Below are positions 8,635 to 16,763 of a DNA stretch of 64,000 nucleotides, piece by piece. Below the pieces are notes generated by a model. It saw nothing but the letters and a program-made list of their open reading frames with translations, was not told the origin of the DNA and made no database searches. Made by a program: the position numbers and the translations under genes. How positions within the stretch are numbered: the first letter of the stretch is position 1; each line of letters starts with the position of its first letter. The stretch lies in contig JAHBTS010000003.1 in the NCBI GenBank assembly GCA_019638515.1, forward strand, positions 372,001 to 436,000, read 5' to 3'. This DNA comes from Chitinophagales bacterium. Lineage in GTDB: Bacteria > Bacteroidota > Bacteroidia > Chitinophagales > LD1.

Positions 8635-9918
8635 TTGAAGCACGTTCTCATCTTTACTTACTACTGGGTTCCTGCAGGCGGTGTGGCGGTTCAGCGTTGG
8701 TTGAAACTTTCTAAATACTTGCCCCAAAACGGATGGCAGCCAATTATTGTAACCGTAAAAGACGGCAGCTATCCATATACCGACTCTTCGCTGCAACAAG
8801 AAGTACATCCTTCTATTGAAGTATTTAAAACCGATACCTTTGAACCCTTTGAACTCTATAATTTACTGCGTGGTAAAAAGGGGAAACAATTGCCCACAGC
8901 CATGTTGGATAACACTTCCAAGAAATCGCTGTTTCAAAAAACAGCAGAATACATTCGGGCAAATTTTTTTATTCCCGATGCGCGAAAAGGTTGGGTAAAA
9001 TATGCCGTTAGCGAAGGAGCACGCCTCATTAAATCAAAAAAAATTGATGCCATAATTACCACAGGCCCTCCGCACAGCACACATCTTATTGGCATGATGC
9101 TGCAAAGCCAATTTAAAGTAAAATGGATAGCAGATTTTCGCGACCCATGGACAAACATATTCACCAACCACTACTTGCCGCGTGCCAACTGGGCAAAAAA
9201 ACAAGATGAAAGATTAGAAAGCGAAGTGCTGAAGAGAGCCAATGCCGTTACTGTAATTGGCCCTTCCATGAAAGAAGAATTTAAAAACCGTACACAGAAA
9301 ATTGAAGTTGTTTGGAATGGATTTGACGATGCCGACATTTCATTCTCCCAAAGTGCCACACCAACCAACCACACATTTACCATACGTTATGTAGGTAATA
9401 TTTTTGCTTCGCAAGCAGCGCCTGCATTTTGGCAAGCAGTAGCACAAATGGTACATCAAGAAAAAGCCAATTTAAAAATAGAATTTACCGGCAGGGTAGA
9501 TGAAAGCGTGCAGCAACTAATTGCCGCACACCAACTGCAGCACATAGTTTTTTATCAAGACTTTGTGAGCCATACCGAAGCCGTAGCGCTTATGTGTCAT
9601 GCCGATGCGCTACTGTTTGTTGTACCCAATGTGCCCAACGATGAGCGTATTATTACAGGAAAAATTTTTGAATACTTGGCCGCACAAAAGCCAATTTTAT
9701 CGTTTGGAAATACCAATGGCGATGCAGCAAAACTATTGCAGGAATGCGGCAGAGAACCTATGTGCGCCTTTAAAGATAATACCACTGCACTGCTGCAATT
9801 GCAAGCAGCTTACAATGCTTTTACACAAAAAAACACTGCTGCTTACAACCAATCTTTCCGCAATTTTTCGCGCAGCAATCAGGCAAAGAAAGTGGCCGAA
9901 ATTTTAAACCTACTCTAA
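8635..9918 (+). CDS. Glycosyltransferase, GT4 (GT-B fold)
   Basis: Cytoplasmic sugar transferase of 427 residues. The N-terminal Rossmann domain starts HVLIFTYYWVPAGGVAVQRWLKLSKYLP, the acceptor-side form seen in GT4 enzymes of surface polysaccharide clusters. The C-terminal nucleotide-sugar domain has IRYVGNIF..., IEFTGRVDE, and the donor-binding run GKIFEYLAAQKPILSFG, with the conserved acidic residue in KIFEYLA. No ATG is present at the natural start; TTG at 8635 gives MKHVLIFTYY, exactly the expected beginning, 17 bp after YfhO. The end overlaps the converging dehydratase gene by 4 bp. Donor and acceptor cannot be told from sequence. Confidence 0.9.
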   Translation: MKHVLIFTYYWVPAGGVAVQRWLKLSKYLPQNGWQPIIVTVKDGSYPYTDSSLQQEVHPSIEVFKTDTFEPFELYNLLRGKKGKQLPTAMLDNTSKKSLFQKTAEYIRANFFIPDARKGWVKYAVSEGARLIKSKKIDAIITTGPPHSTHLIGMMLQSQFKVKWIADFRDPWTNIFTNHYLPRANWAKKQDERLESEVLKRANAVTVIGPSMKEEFKNRTQKIEVVWNGFDDADISFSQSATPTNHTFTIRYVGNIFASQAAPAFWQAVAQMVHQEKANLKIEFTGRVDESVQQLIAAHQLQHIVFYQDFVSHTEAVALMCHADALLFVVPNVPNDERIITGKIFEYLAAQKPILSFGNTNGDAAKLLQECGREPMCAFKDNTTALLQLQAAYNAFTQKNTAAYNQSFRNFSRSNQAKKVAEILNLL

Positions 9919-10379
9919 CACTCGCTTTCTGCTAAAGCACTTTTCGATTTGTCTTCTTCAAACACCTTCATTTTGCAAGTGGCAATGGCAACTGAATCTT
10001 GAAAAACCGTACCCGAAATAATGGTAGCATCAAACACTTTGTGTTCTACCTCTATTACAGTAGAAATATTGCTACCAACTATTGGCAACTGTGTACACGA
10101 AAAATTGCGTACATCGCCAATAAAACCTACAGGAATGGGCAAACCCACTAATGCACATTCATAACCCGCTTTGGCGGCACAGGTTTGTGCAATATTTTCT
10201 ATAAGTCCACCTTCGGTAAGTTTTCCGTCTTTTACCATCACATGGTTTTCTTCTACTAAAAATGAAGTAACACATTGGTTTCCCTCTATTTTTTCGAGAG
10301 TAGAAATTAAAACAAAAGGTGCTTTTTGCGGAATTAAGTCTGCCAGGATATTACCCGAAACAGGTAAGTTCATATACAT
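9915..10379 (-). CDS. Hotdog-fold 3-hydroxyacyl-ACP dehydratase-like protein
   Basis: A 154-residue hotdog enzyme resembling FabZ/FabA-type dehydratases. It keeps the opening LIPQKAPFVLI in place of FabZ LPHRYPFLLVD, and the two catalytic positions can be matched by eye: His46 in ENHVMVKDG and Glu61 in GGLIENIAQT. The reaction expected is removal of water from a 3-hydroxyacyl thioester on the ACP encoded two genes upstream. It is last in a tight leftward set with ketosynthase, ACP and LpxL-like acyltransferase; such sets occur in aryl polyene and flexirubin-type clusters. It abuts the acyltransferase stop with no gap. Start choice MYMN versus MN two residues later is open. Confidence 0.78.
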   Translation of the reverse strand: MYMNLPVSGNILADLIPQKAPFVLISTLEKIEGNQCVTSFLVEENHVMVKDGKLTEGGLIENIAQTCAAKAGYECALVGLPIPVGFIGDVRNFSCTQLPIVGSNISTVIEVEHKVFDATIISGTVFQDSVAIATCKMKVFEEDKSKSALAESEC

Positions 10380-11252
10380 TTATTTTTTCCAGAAATCGAA
10401 ATAATTAAACCATTGCTCAGGCTTTTTGCGTACCATTCTTTCTAAGTCTTGCGCATAATCATCTACAATATTTTGCAGGGTGGTTTCCGGTTTTATGGTG
10501 CGGTGTGGCACGGCAAATAGCTGGTAGCTGGTGGTGTCGGTTTTTATTCCATACACAAAGGTATATGGTGCCTTAAACGATTTAATAAGTTGAAATGGAC
10601 CTGCGGGAAATAGCGCTTCTTCTCCAAAAAATTTTGCACTAACGGTTCGGTTTCCGGGCAAATAGCGGTCGGCAGTCATACACACAATTTCTTTGCGTTG
10701 CAGTGCTTCTCCAATTTCATAAATATGCGATAAATCGTTTTTAATAACTATGGCATTAAATTTTATACCTCCGGTTACACTATCTAAATACTTACGTATT
10801 TGTTCATGCTCGGTATCGTACACCAATACATTTATGGAGCCTTTATAGTTGGTAAGCCGCTGTGCTGCAATACCCCAATTCCCAAAATGCGATGCTAGCA
10901 AAATGCCGCCCTCGTTGTTATTTACTAATGCTTCTAAGTGTATTCCTCCGGGTGAGGTGGTTGTAATTTTATTGCTTAGCCCTGCCGAAAAAATAACGCG
11001 ATCTATAAGCGTTTGCCCCAGCAGATGATAGGTTACATACAATTTCCATTGTGCTTTTAAGCGACCCCATCCAATTCTTTTGGTATAAAAACTAATAATG
11101 TGTGGTGTAGTTTTGGGCGAAAAAAACACATAATAAGTTGCTACAAATGTAAGTAGTGCATAGGCGGGATACACTCCAAAGTTTGAAAGTATAAAAACAA
11201 AAATTCTATACCCTAATGGTGTTCCTCGCGATTTTCCTTGCCATTCAGCCAT
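10380..11252 (-). CDS. LpxL/HtrB-like lysophospholipid acyltransferase with an altered HX4(D/E) motif
   Basis: A 290-residue membrane-associated acyltransferase homologue. It starts WQGKSRGTPLGYRIF with a hydrophobic segment at about 16-45, as in acyltransferases of aryl polyene-like clusters. The expected catalytic HX4(D/E) motif is at residues 122-127 but reads HFGNWG, so the acidic residue is Gly127 (codon GGT on the coding strand). Later blocks typical of the family remain: VCMTADRYLPGNR and KFFGEEALFPAGPFQL. It may be catalytically altered or use another base, or act only in binding. It sits between ACP (10 bp upstream) and the dehydratase (no gap), so it should handle the product carried on that ACP. 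Confidence 0.82.
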   Translation of the reverse strand: MAEWQGKSRGTPLGYRIFVFILSNFGVYPAYALLTFVATYYVFFSPKTTPHIISFYTKRIGWGRLKAQWKLYVTYHLLGQTLIDRVIFSAGLSNKITTTSPGGIHLEALVNNNEGGILLASHFGNWGIAAQRLTNYKGSINVLVYDTEHEQIRKYLDSVTGGIKFNAIVIKNDLSHIYEIGEALQRKEIVCMTADRYLPGNRTVSAKFFGEEALFPAGPFQLIKSFKAPYTFVYGIKTDTTSYQLFAVPHRTIKPETTLQNIVDDYAQDLERMVRKKPEQWFNYFDFWKK

Positions 11253-11262
11253 GCGCTGCTGG

Positions 11263-11502
11263 TTACATTTTAGAAATCACGTATTGGTATAAATCGTTGA
11301 AAGTTACAATGGAAGTAAATTCTTCTTGCTTTACTTTTATTCCAAAGTTTCCCTCCAGTATTACCACCAAATCAATATAGTCTAAGCTATCTAACTCAAG
11401 CGTTTCTTTTAGTGGAGCATCGGGAGTTATGGTGGCAATATCTGTTTCAAACTCCTCGGCCAAAAACTCATTTATTTTGTGGCTTACGTCTTCAATTGTC
11501 AT
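11263..11502 (-). CDS. Acyl carrier protein
   Basis: A 79-residue helical carrier that holds the growing acyl chain as a phosphopantetheine thioester. The attachment serine is Ser39 in LELDSLDYIDLVV, the standard DSL motif. Acidic overall, of normal length. It lies 10 bp from both neighbours in the ketosynthase-ACP-acyltransferase-dehydratase set, so it is probably a dedicated carrier and not the fatty-acid AcpP, whose usual neighbours (fabF and rnc in many bacteria) are absent here. Confidence 0.93.
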   Translation of the reverse strand: MTIEDVSHKINEFLAEEFETDIATITPDAPLKETLELDSLDYIDLVVILEGNFGIKVKQEEFTSIVTFNDLYQYVISKM

Positions 11503-11512
11503 ATCGTATTGT

Positions 11513-12739
11513 TTAATTTTCTTTCCATTTTTTTACAATCAGAGAAGAATTGGTTCCTCCGAAGCCAAATGAATTCGACAAAAATATAGAAATATCTTTC
11601 TCCAGCGTGTTTGTAACTATATTTAGTTTGGCTGAAAACTCATCGGGGTTTTCAAAATTTATATTGGGAGCCACGAAGCCATTTTGCATCATAATGGTGC
11701 TGTACACAATTTCGCTGGCTCCTGCCATCCAGCATTCATGTCCGGTCATAGATTTTGTGCTGCTTACAGGAATCTTTTTACCGCCAAAAACCTGAAATAT
11801 AGCTTGTGCTTCGCAGGCATCGCCTTGCGGTGTAGAAGTGGCATGGGCATTTACATAATCTATTTGGTCGGCAAGGAGTCCTGCATCTTTCAAACACATT
11901 TCGAGTGAGCGCACCGGACCTTCTACCGTTGGGTTAGAAATATGTGCACCATTAGACGAAAATCCATAGCCACAGAGTTCACCTAAAATTTTTGCTCCGC
12001 GCTTGCGGGCACTTTCCAGCGATTCTATGATAACGGTAGCTGCGCCACCACTCGGAATTAGGCCGTCTCTATCGCGGTCGAACGGGCGCGATGCTTTGTG
12101 TGGCTCGCTTTCTCTAACCGAAAAAGCACCCAGTGCATCGAAGGTGCCCATAGAATATATATTTAGTTCTTGTGCACCTCCGCAAACTATTCTTTCTTGG
12201 TAGCCATGTTTAATCATCATACAGGCAACGCCTATGGAATGCGAACTGCTGGCACATGCTGCACTAATGGTAAAGTTGACTCCTTTCAATTTAAAAATAG
12301 TGGCAAGGTTCATGTTTACGGTAGAGTTCATGGTTTGGAAAACCGCACCGCTACCTGCAAATGCTGTACTTTTTTTCTCGCGAATAATATCGGTAGATAC
12401 TACTACGGCTTCGGCAGTGCTATCGTTGCCATAAATAATGCCTGTTTCGTTTTGCTCAATATAATCGGCATCCATACAGGCCATTTCCAGTGCCTCTAAA
12501 GTAGCCATGTAGGCATATTCGCCTTCTTCGGGCAGCATAATTCTGGCTCTTCTATCTAAAAGCCCTTTTAGCTGCGGGCGTTCCACAAATCCGGTAAGTG
12601 CCGAACGGTATCCGAAATCTTTACGAACTTGATCGTACACTATGCCCGATTTACCGTTGTAAAGCGAATGATGTACTTCAGAGATATTTTTCCCTAAACT
12701 GCTCCAAATTCCTACGCCTGTTATTACTACTCTATTCAC
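11513..12739 (-). CDS. Beta-ketoacyl-ACP synthase, FabF-like
   Basis: A 408-residue condensing enzyme that extends an acyl chain on ACP by decarboxylative Claisen condensation. The thiolase fold is complete with a Cys-His-His triad: Cys162 in SAACASSSHS, His299 in NAHATSTPQGD, and His334 in MTGHECWMAG, with Lys329 just before. It begins MNRVVITGVGIWSSLG, a normal FabF start. It heads a leftward cluster with its own ACP, an LpxL-like acyltransferase and a dehydratase. The match to FabF and the cluster content fit a polyene or specialised acyl pathway better than primary fatty-acid synthesis. No ketoreductase is next to it, so one must come from elsewhere. Confidence 0.92.
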   Translation of the reverse strand: MNRVVITGVGIWSSLGKNISEVHHSLYNGKSGIVYDQVRKDFGYRSALTGFVERPQLKGLLDRRARIMLPEEGEYAYMATLEALEMACMDADYIEQNETGIIYGNDSTAEAVVVSTDIIREKKSTAFAGSGAVFQTMNSTVNMNLATIFKLKGVNFTISAACASSSHSIGVACMMIKHGYQERIVCGGAQELNIYSMGTFDALGAFSVRESEPHKASRPFDRDRDGLIPSGGAATVIIESLESARKRGAKILGELCGYGFSSNGAHISNPTVEGPVRSLEMCLKDAGLLADQIDYVNAHATSTPQGDACEAQAIFQVFGGKKIPVSSTKSMTGHECWMAGASEIVYSTIMMQNGFVAPNINFENPDEFSAKLNIVTNTLEKDISIFLSNSFGFGGTNSSLIVKKWKEN

Positions 12740-12874
12740 TGTATTTACTAAAAGTTGGGGCGAAATTGCAGAATTTAGCGTTTATTTTCGGGTACAATTG
12801 TTACAAATTCTTACCTGCAAGCGGCCCCTCAAAAAAACAAACTAAAAGATGTTTAGGATGCACTCTAAACTTGC

Positions 12875-14203
12875 TTAATTCTTTCTAAAACCGGGAAAAC
12901 TCCTGCCTGCCGCACTCATTTTCTGTACGCTTTTCATCATCTTCTTCATTTCTTCAAACTGCTTTAAAAACTGATTCACTTCTTGAATAGAATTGCCGCT
13001 GCCTTTGGCAATTCGCTGTCTGCGGGTTCCGCTTAGCAAATCAGGGTTTTCGCGCTCCTTAGGGGTCATGGAATGAATAATGGCTTCTATTTTCTTGAAG
13101 CTGTTATCGTTGATATCAATATCCTTTACAGCCTTTCCTATTCCGGGAATCATACCGAGCAATTCTTTCATATTGCCCATCTTTTTTATTTGCCCGAGTT
13201 GGTATAAAAAGTCGTTGAAATCGAACTTGTCTTTCCTGATTTTGGCATCAAGCTCGCGGGCTTTCTTTTCATCGTATTGCTCTTGTGCACGCTCTACAAA
13301 CGATACGATATCGCCCATCCCCAAAATCCGCTGTGCCATACGGTCGGGGTAAAACATATCGAGCGTATCTACTTTTTCGCCTGTGCTTACAAATTTTATT
13401 GGCTTGCCTACGGTGTAGGTAATGGTAAGTGCTGCTCCTCCGCGAGTATCGCCATCTAACTTAGTAAGTACCACACCATCAAAATTCAACTTATCGTTGA
13501 ATGCTTTGGCGGTATTTACGGCATCTTGCCCTGTCATGCTATCCACCACAAACAGAATTTCGTCCGGCTTCACAGCGCTTTTTACTGCGGCTATTTCATT
13601 CATCATGGTTTCGTCTACGGCAAGGCGCCCTGCGGTATCAATTATTACCAAATCTAAACCAAGGCTTTTGGCGTGTGCAATACCGTTTTGCGCTATTTGT
13701 ACCGGATTGTTGTTCTCTTTTTCGTGATAAACCGGAATGCCTATTTTTTCACCCAATACTATTAACTGGTCTATAGCTGCCGGGCGATATACATCGGCTG
13801 CAACCATAAGCGGGCGCTTAAATTTTTTGGTTTTTAGCCAGTATGCCAATTTGTGCGTAAATGTGGTTTTACCGGAACCTTGCAGTCCGGCTATAAGTAC
13901 TACTGCGGGGCTTCCTTTTAGGTTAAAATCGGCTGCGGTGCCGCCCATGAGCTGTGTTAGCTCATCGTTCATAATTTTAACCATTAACTGCCCCGGACTT
14001 ACTGCGGTAAGTACGTTTTGCCCCAATGCTTGGGTTTTTATTTTATCGGTAAACTCTTTGGCAATTTTATAGTTCACATCGGCATCTACCAATGCTCTGC
14101 GAATTTCTTTTACTGTTTCGGCAATATTTATTTCAGAAATTTTGCCTTGTCCTTTTAGTACTTTAAATGCACCTTCTAGCCGTTCCTGTAAACTTTCAAA
14201 CAT
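12875..14203 (-). CDS. ffh: Signal recognition particle GTPase Ffh
   Basis: The SRP54 homologue that binds signal sequences of nascent membrane proteins together with the small SRP RNA, 442 residues. NG domain: P loop GLQGSGKT at 106-113, DTAGRLAVDE, and TKLDGDTRGGAAL. The methionine-rich M domain follows, with MKELLGMIPGIGK and a C-terminal KKMMKSVQKMSAAGRSFPG. Length and motif order are as expected for bacteria. It stands alone between the acyl cluster and the GHMP kinase gene. Confidence 0.97.
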   Translation of the reverse strand: MFESLQERLEGAFKVLKGQGKISEINIAETVKEIRRALVDADVNYKIAKEFTDKIKTQALGQNVLTAVSPGQLMVKIMNDELTQLMGGTAADFNLKGSPAVVLIAGLQGSGKTTFTHKLAYWLKTKKFKRPLMVAADVYRPAAIDQLIVLGEKIGIPVYHEKENNNPVQIAQNGIAHAKSLGLDLVIIDTAGRLAVDETMMNEIAAVKSAVKPDEILFVVDSMTGQDAVNTAKAFNDKLNFDGVVLTKLDGDTRGGAALTITYTVGKPIKFVSTGEKVDTLDMFYPDRMAQRILGMGDIVSFVERAQEQYDEKKARELDAKIRKDKFDFNDFLYQLGQIKKMGNMKELLGMIPGIGKAVKDIDINDNSFKKIEAIIHSMTPKERENPDLLSGTRRQRIAKGSGNSIQEVNQFLKQFEEMKKMMKSVQKMSAAGRSFPGFRKN

Positions 14204-14261
14204 GGTTTCCTTTTTTCAAAAAATGGAGTGCGAATTTAGACAAAAATTTGAGGCTGTTTTT

Positions 14262-15200
14262 TTAATAGTGTTGGGGTGGCGGCTGCAAAATTATTTCGTG
14301 CCATTCTAATACTGTTTCAAAACCGCTTTTTTTAAGCGCAGCCTTTATAGTTTCTTTTTCTTCCGTGAATGCAAGCATAGCAAAATCGCCACCCCACGCA
14401 CCCAAACTTTTGGCGGCAACAGGCAAGTGTTTAAAATGAATTTTCTTTACCTTTTCTAATGCCAGCGCTTCTGCTACATAATTTTCGTGCGCTTCTATAA
14501 TTTGCATGAATTTTTGGATGCCGGAGCAATTAAGCATGGCTTGGGTAAGCGAATTTAGCCATTGAACATAAGGTTGCTTTTGTACCAAAAGTGAATTGTA
14601 ATGCGCTATTCCGGATGTGCTCAACTGCTTTTTACCAAGGTGAACAAATAGTATTTGTGTTTTAAATACCGGATCGAAAAATACCTGAGTAAACTCCGGC
14701 TTACCGCTTTCGCGCGAAAACAAAATAGGCTGGTTGCTTCCTGCGCAGGCAATATCGTAACCGGAGCCGCCAAATGTTTGCTGTAGCAGCTCAAATGGGT
14801 TTACTTGCGCCCATTGTGCTATACTGTAAAGCAATGTAGAGCTGCTTCCCAAACCCCAATTGCGTGGAAACTCCAACTGGGTTTGTACTGCAACATCTTG
14901 TGCACCCGATAAAAAATTGGGATTAAGGATTTTACACACCGATAGAATTTTTACAAGCATTTGTGCTTCGGCTTGGTTGCTAGAGGTTGCAAGTGTTTCT
15001 TTATCAAAAACCGCCTGCAACCAAGGTTTTCCGGCATTATCCAATGCTACCCAAAACAAACTTTTATTACTGCCACTTAATTGCTTAATTTCTACTTTTT
15101 GCCCAAAGCGAGTTGGCAGTGCCAATGCCTGTGCGCCATCTAGCACAAAATACTCTCCGGTAAGCATTAACTTTCCATGCGCATAAAAACTACTTTGCAT
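14262..15200 (-). CDS. GYDIA-type GHMP kinase (mevalonate kinase-like)
   Basis: A 312-residue small-molecule kinase of the galactokinase/homoserine/mevalonate/phosphomevalonate superfamily. It begins HGKLMLTGEYFVLDGAQALALP, the substrate-side motif, has the ATP-binding loop PRNWGLGSSST at 112-122, and carries GYDIA at 147-151, which names a Bacteroidota subgroup often found near mevalonate-pathway genes. A C-terminal SLGAWGGDFAMLAF matches motif 3. Phosphorylation of mevalonate or phosphomevalonate for isoprenoids is likely. I start at ATG 15200 (MQSSFYAHGKLML) because the longer frame adds 33 residues with no family resemblance. No other pathway genes are nearby. Confidence 0.82.
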   Translation of the reverse strand: MQSSFYAHGKLMLTGEYFVLDGAQALALPTRFGQKVEIKQLSGSNKSLFWVALDNAGKPWLQAVFDKETLATSSNQAEAQMLVKILSVCKILNPNFLSGAQDVAVQTQLEFPRNWGLGSSSTLLYSIAQWAQVNPFELLQQTFGGSGYDIACAGSNQPILFSRESGKPEFTQVFFDPVFKTQILFVHLGKKQLSTSGIAHYNSLLVQKQPYVQWLNSLTQAMLNCSGIQKFMQIIEAHENYVAEALALEKVKKIHFKHLPVAAKSLGAWGGDFAMLAFTEEKETIKAALKKSGFETVLEWHEIILQPPPQHY

Positions 15201-15348
15201 GTAGCGAAAATGGAAAAAATGTTTGGCGAACCGAATGCTAAATTTGTGCAACACGCCTACCGCATTGGCAATGCATACCCGTTGCACCATTTTAAACAAA
15301 CTGTTTGTAAATGTGCAAAAGGAAACAGGGCTTACATTTCGGAAAATT

Positions 15349-15356
15349 TACTTTTG
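15349..15356 (+). promoter_or_regulatory. -7 box before mreC
   Basis: TACTTTTG matches TAnnTTTG exactly and lies 32 bp before the mreC ATG, predicting a leader of about 27 bases. No clear -33 TTTG is seen. Match by eye only. Confidence 0.45.
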
Positions 15357-15387
15357 GCGTTTGAAATAGAATATATCCGCTACACGC

Positions 15388-16233
15388 ATGTATAACCTCG
15401 TTAGGTTTCTTGTTCGTTATCATTTGCTGCTGCTATTCTTAGCACTTGAAGTAGTGTCGTTCTATTTGATTTTTAACAACAATAAATTCCACAGCGCTGT
15501 TTTTCTAAACACTTCAAATGCTATAAACGGCAGTATTTTCAATACATACAGCGAGGTTACAGGTTATTTGTATTTGAAAAAATCGAACGATAGTTTGGTA
15601 GCAGAGAATGCTGCGCTGAGGGCAATGTTGCCATCTTCGAAATACAACGGTGTGGTAGATACTTTTAGCCATACCGATACGCTTTCGCCTAAGTTGCAAC
15701 AGCGGTTTGTGTATTTCCCTGCTAAGGTAATCCGCAATTCAACCGATAATGCCAACAACATTATTTACTTAGATAAAGGTGCACTCCAGGGCGTAACCAC
15801 TCAAATGGGTGTAATAAATAAAAATGGTATTGTGGGGCAAGTGGTAGATGTTACCAGCAACTACTGTGCGGTAATGAGCGTACTGCACAAAGATTTTAAG
15901 GTGAGTGCCAAGTTTAAGAAAAACAAATACTTCGGCAATTTGCGTTGGAGCGGCATCAACTCCACTTCGGCTAAAATGGATGAAGTTCCCAAGCATGTGC
16001 CGATACAAAAAGGCGATACTATTGTTACCAGCGGCTACTCTTCGCTTTATCCCGAAAATGTAATGATTGGCATTGTAGAAACTGTGAAATCTGAAGCCGA
16101 CAAACCTTTTATGCACATAGATGTGCGCTTAACTACCAATTTTAGAAATCTTGATTTTGTATATATAATAAAAGATATTCATCATCAAGAAATAGTGAAA
16201 CTCGATTCAACAACTAACAAGGCAAATAAATAG
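15388..16233 (+). CDS. mreC: Rod shape-determining protein MreC
   Basis: Periplasmic scaffold of the elongasome that links MreB, MreD and PBP2, 281 residues. A membrane helix lies at about 9-30 (YHLLLLFLALEVVSFYLIF), followed by a coiled coil (about 50-75, LKKSNDSLVAENAALRAML) and the beta-barrel core with NIIYLDKGALQGV, GVINKNGIVGQVVDV and GDTIVTSGYSSLYPENVMIG, all typical of MreC. mreD follows after 2 bp. mreB, which precedes mreC in many bacteria, is not here: upstream is the divergent GHMP kinase. Confidence 0.94.
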   Translation: MYNLVRFLVRYHLLLLFLALEVVSFYLIFNNNKFHSAVFLNTSNAINGSIFNTYSEVTGYLYLKKSNDSLVAENAALRAMLPSSKYNGVVDTFSHTDTLSPKLQQRFVYFPAKVIRNSTDNANNIIYLDKGALQGVTTQMGVINKNGIVGQVVDVTSNYCAVMSVLHKDFKVSAKFKKNKYFGNLRWSGINSTSAKMDEVPKHVPIQKGDTIVTSGYSSLYPENVMIGIVETVKSEADKPFMHIDVRLTTNFRNLDFVYIIKDIHHQEIVKLDSTTNKANK

Positions 16234-16235
16234 CA

Positions 16236-16754
16236 GTGTTTTTTATTATTCAGCAAAATGTGGTTCGTTTTTTGGTGCTTACTGCCTTACAGGTAATGGT
16301 AATAAGCAACCTTAATTTAAGCCCGTTTATTACGCCCAATATCTTGCCATTGTTTGTATTGTTGCTGCCTTTTTCTACTCCGCGTTGGCTGCTTATTTTA
16401 ATTGGCTTTGCCAGTGGTTTATCGGCCGATATATTGCTTGGCACTTTAGGCTTTAATGCCGCAGCCAATCTATTGGTGGCATATTTTCGTCCGTTTCTTA
16501 TTAGCTTAATTACACCTAAGGGAACCGATTTTGAACAAACGCCCAATATCTTTTCGCAAGGGTTTACGTGGTTCTTTATTTACCTTTCTATTTCGGTGGT
16601 ACTGCACCATAGTTTTTATTTGCTGGTTGAATCGGGCACATTCTACAACTTACTGCTATTGGGCTTACGAATTATCTTGAGCAGCATGCTTACGCTGGCA
16701 TTTATGTTTATTGGTTTGTACCTCTTTTCTGTGAAGAAGAAAAGAAGTGTATAG
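16236..16754 (+). CDS. mreD: Rod shape-determining protein MreD
   Basis: A 172-residue inner-membrane protein with five or six helices, partner of MreC in cell-wall elongation. The order of helices, the conserved Asp in FASGLSADILLGTLGFNAAANLLVAY, and the position directly after mreC (2 bp gap) identify it; the family is poorly conserved in sequence. The start is GTG at 16236, giving MFFIIQQN. The gene meets the converging exonuclease gene 9 bp after its stop. PBP2 and RodA genes, often next, are not present. Confidence 0.88.
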   Translation: MFFIIQQNVVRFLVLTALQVMVISNLNLSPFITPNILPLFVLLLPFSTPRWLLILIGFASGLSADILLGTLGFNAAANLLVAYFRPFLISLITPKGTDFEQTPNIFSQGFTWFFIYLSISVVLHHSFYLLVESGTFYNLLLLGLRIILSSMLTLAFMFIGLYLFSVKKKRSV

Positions 16755-16763
16755 CTATTGTTG

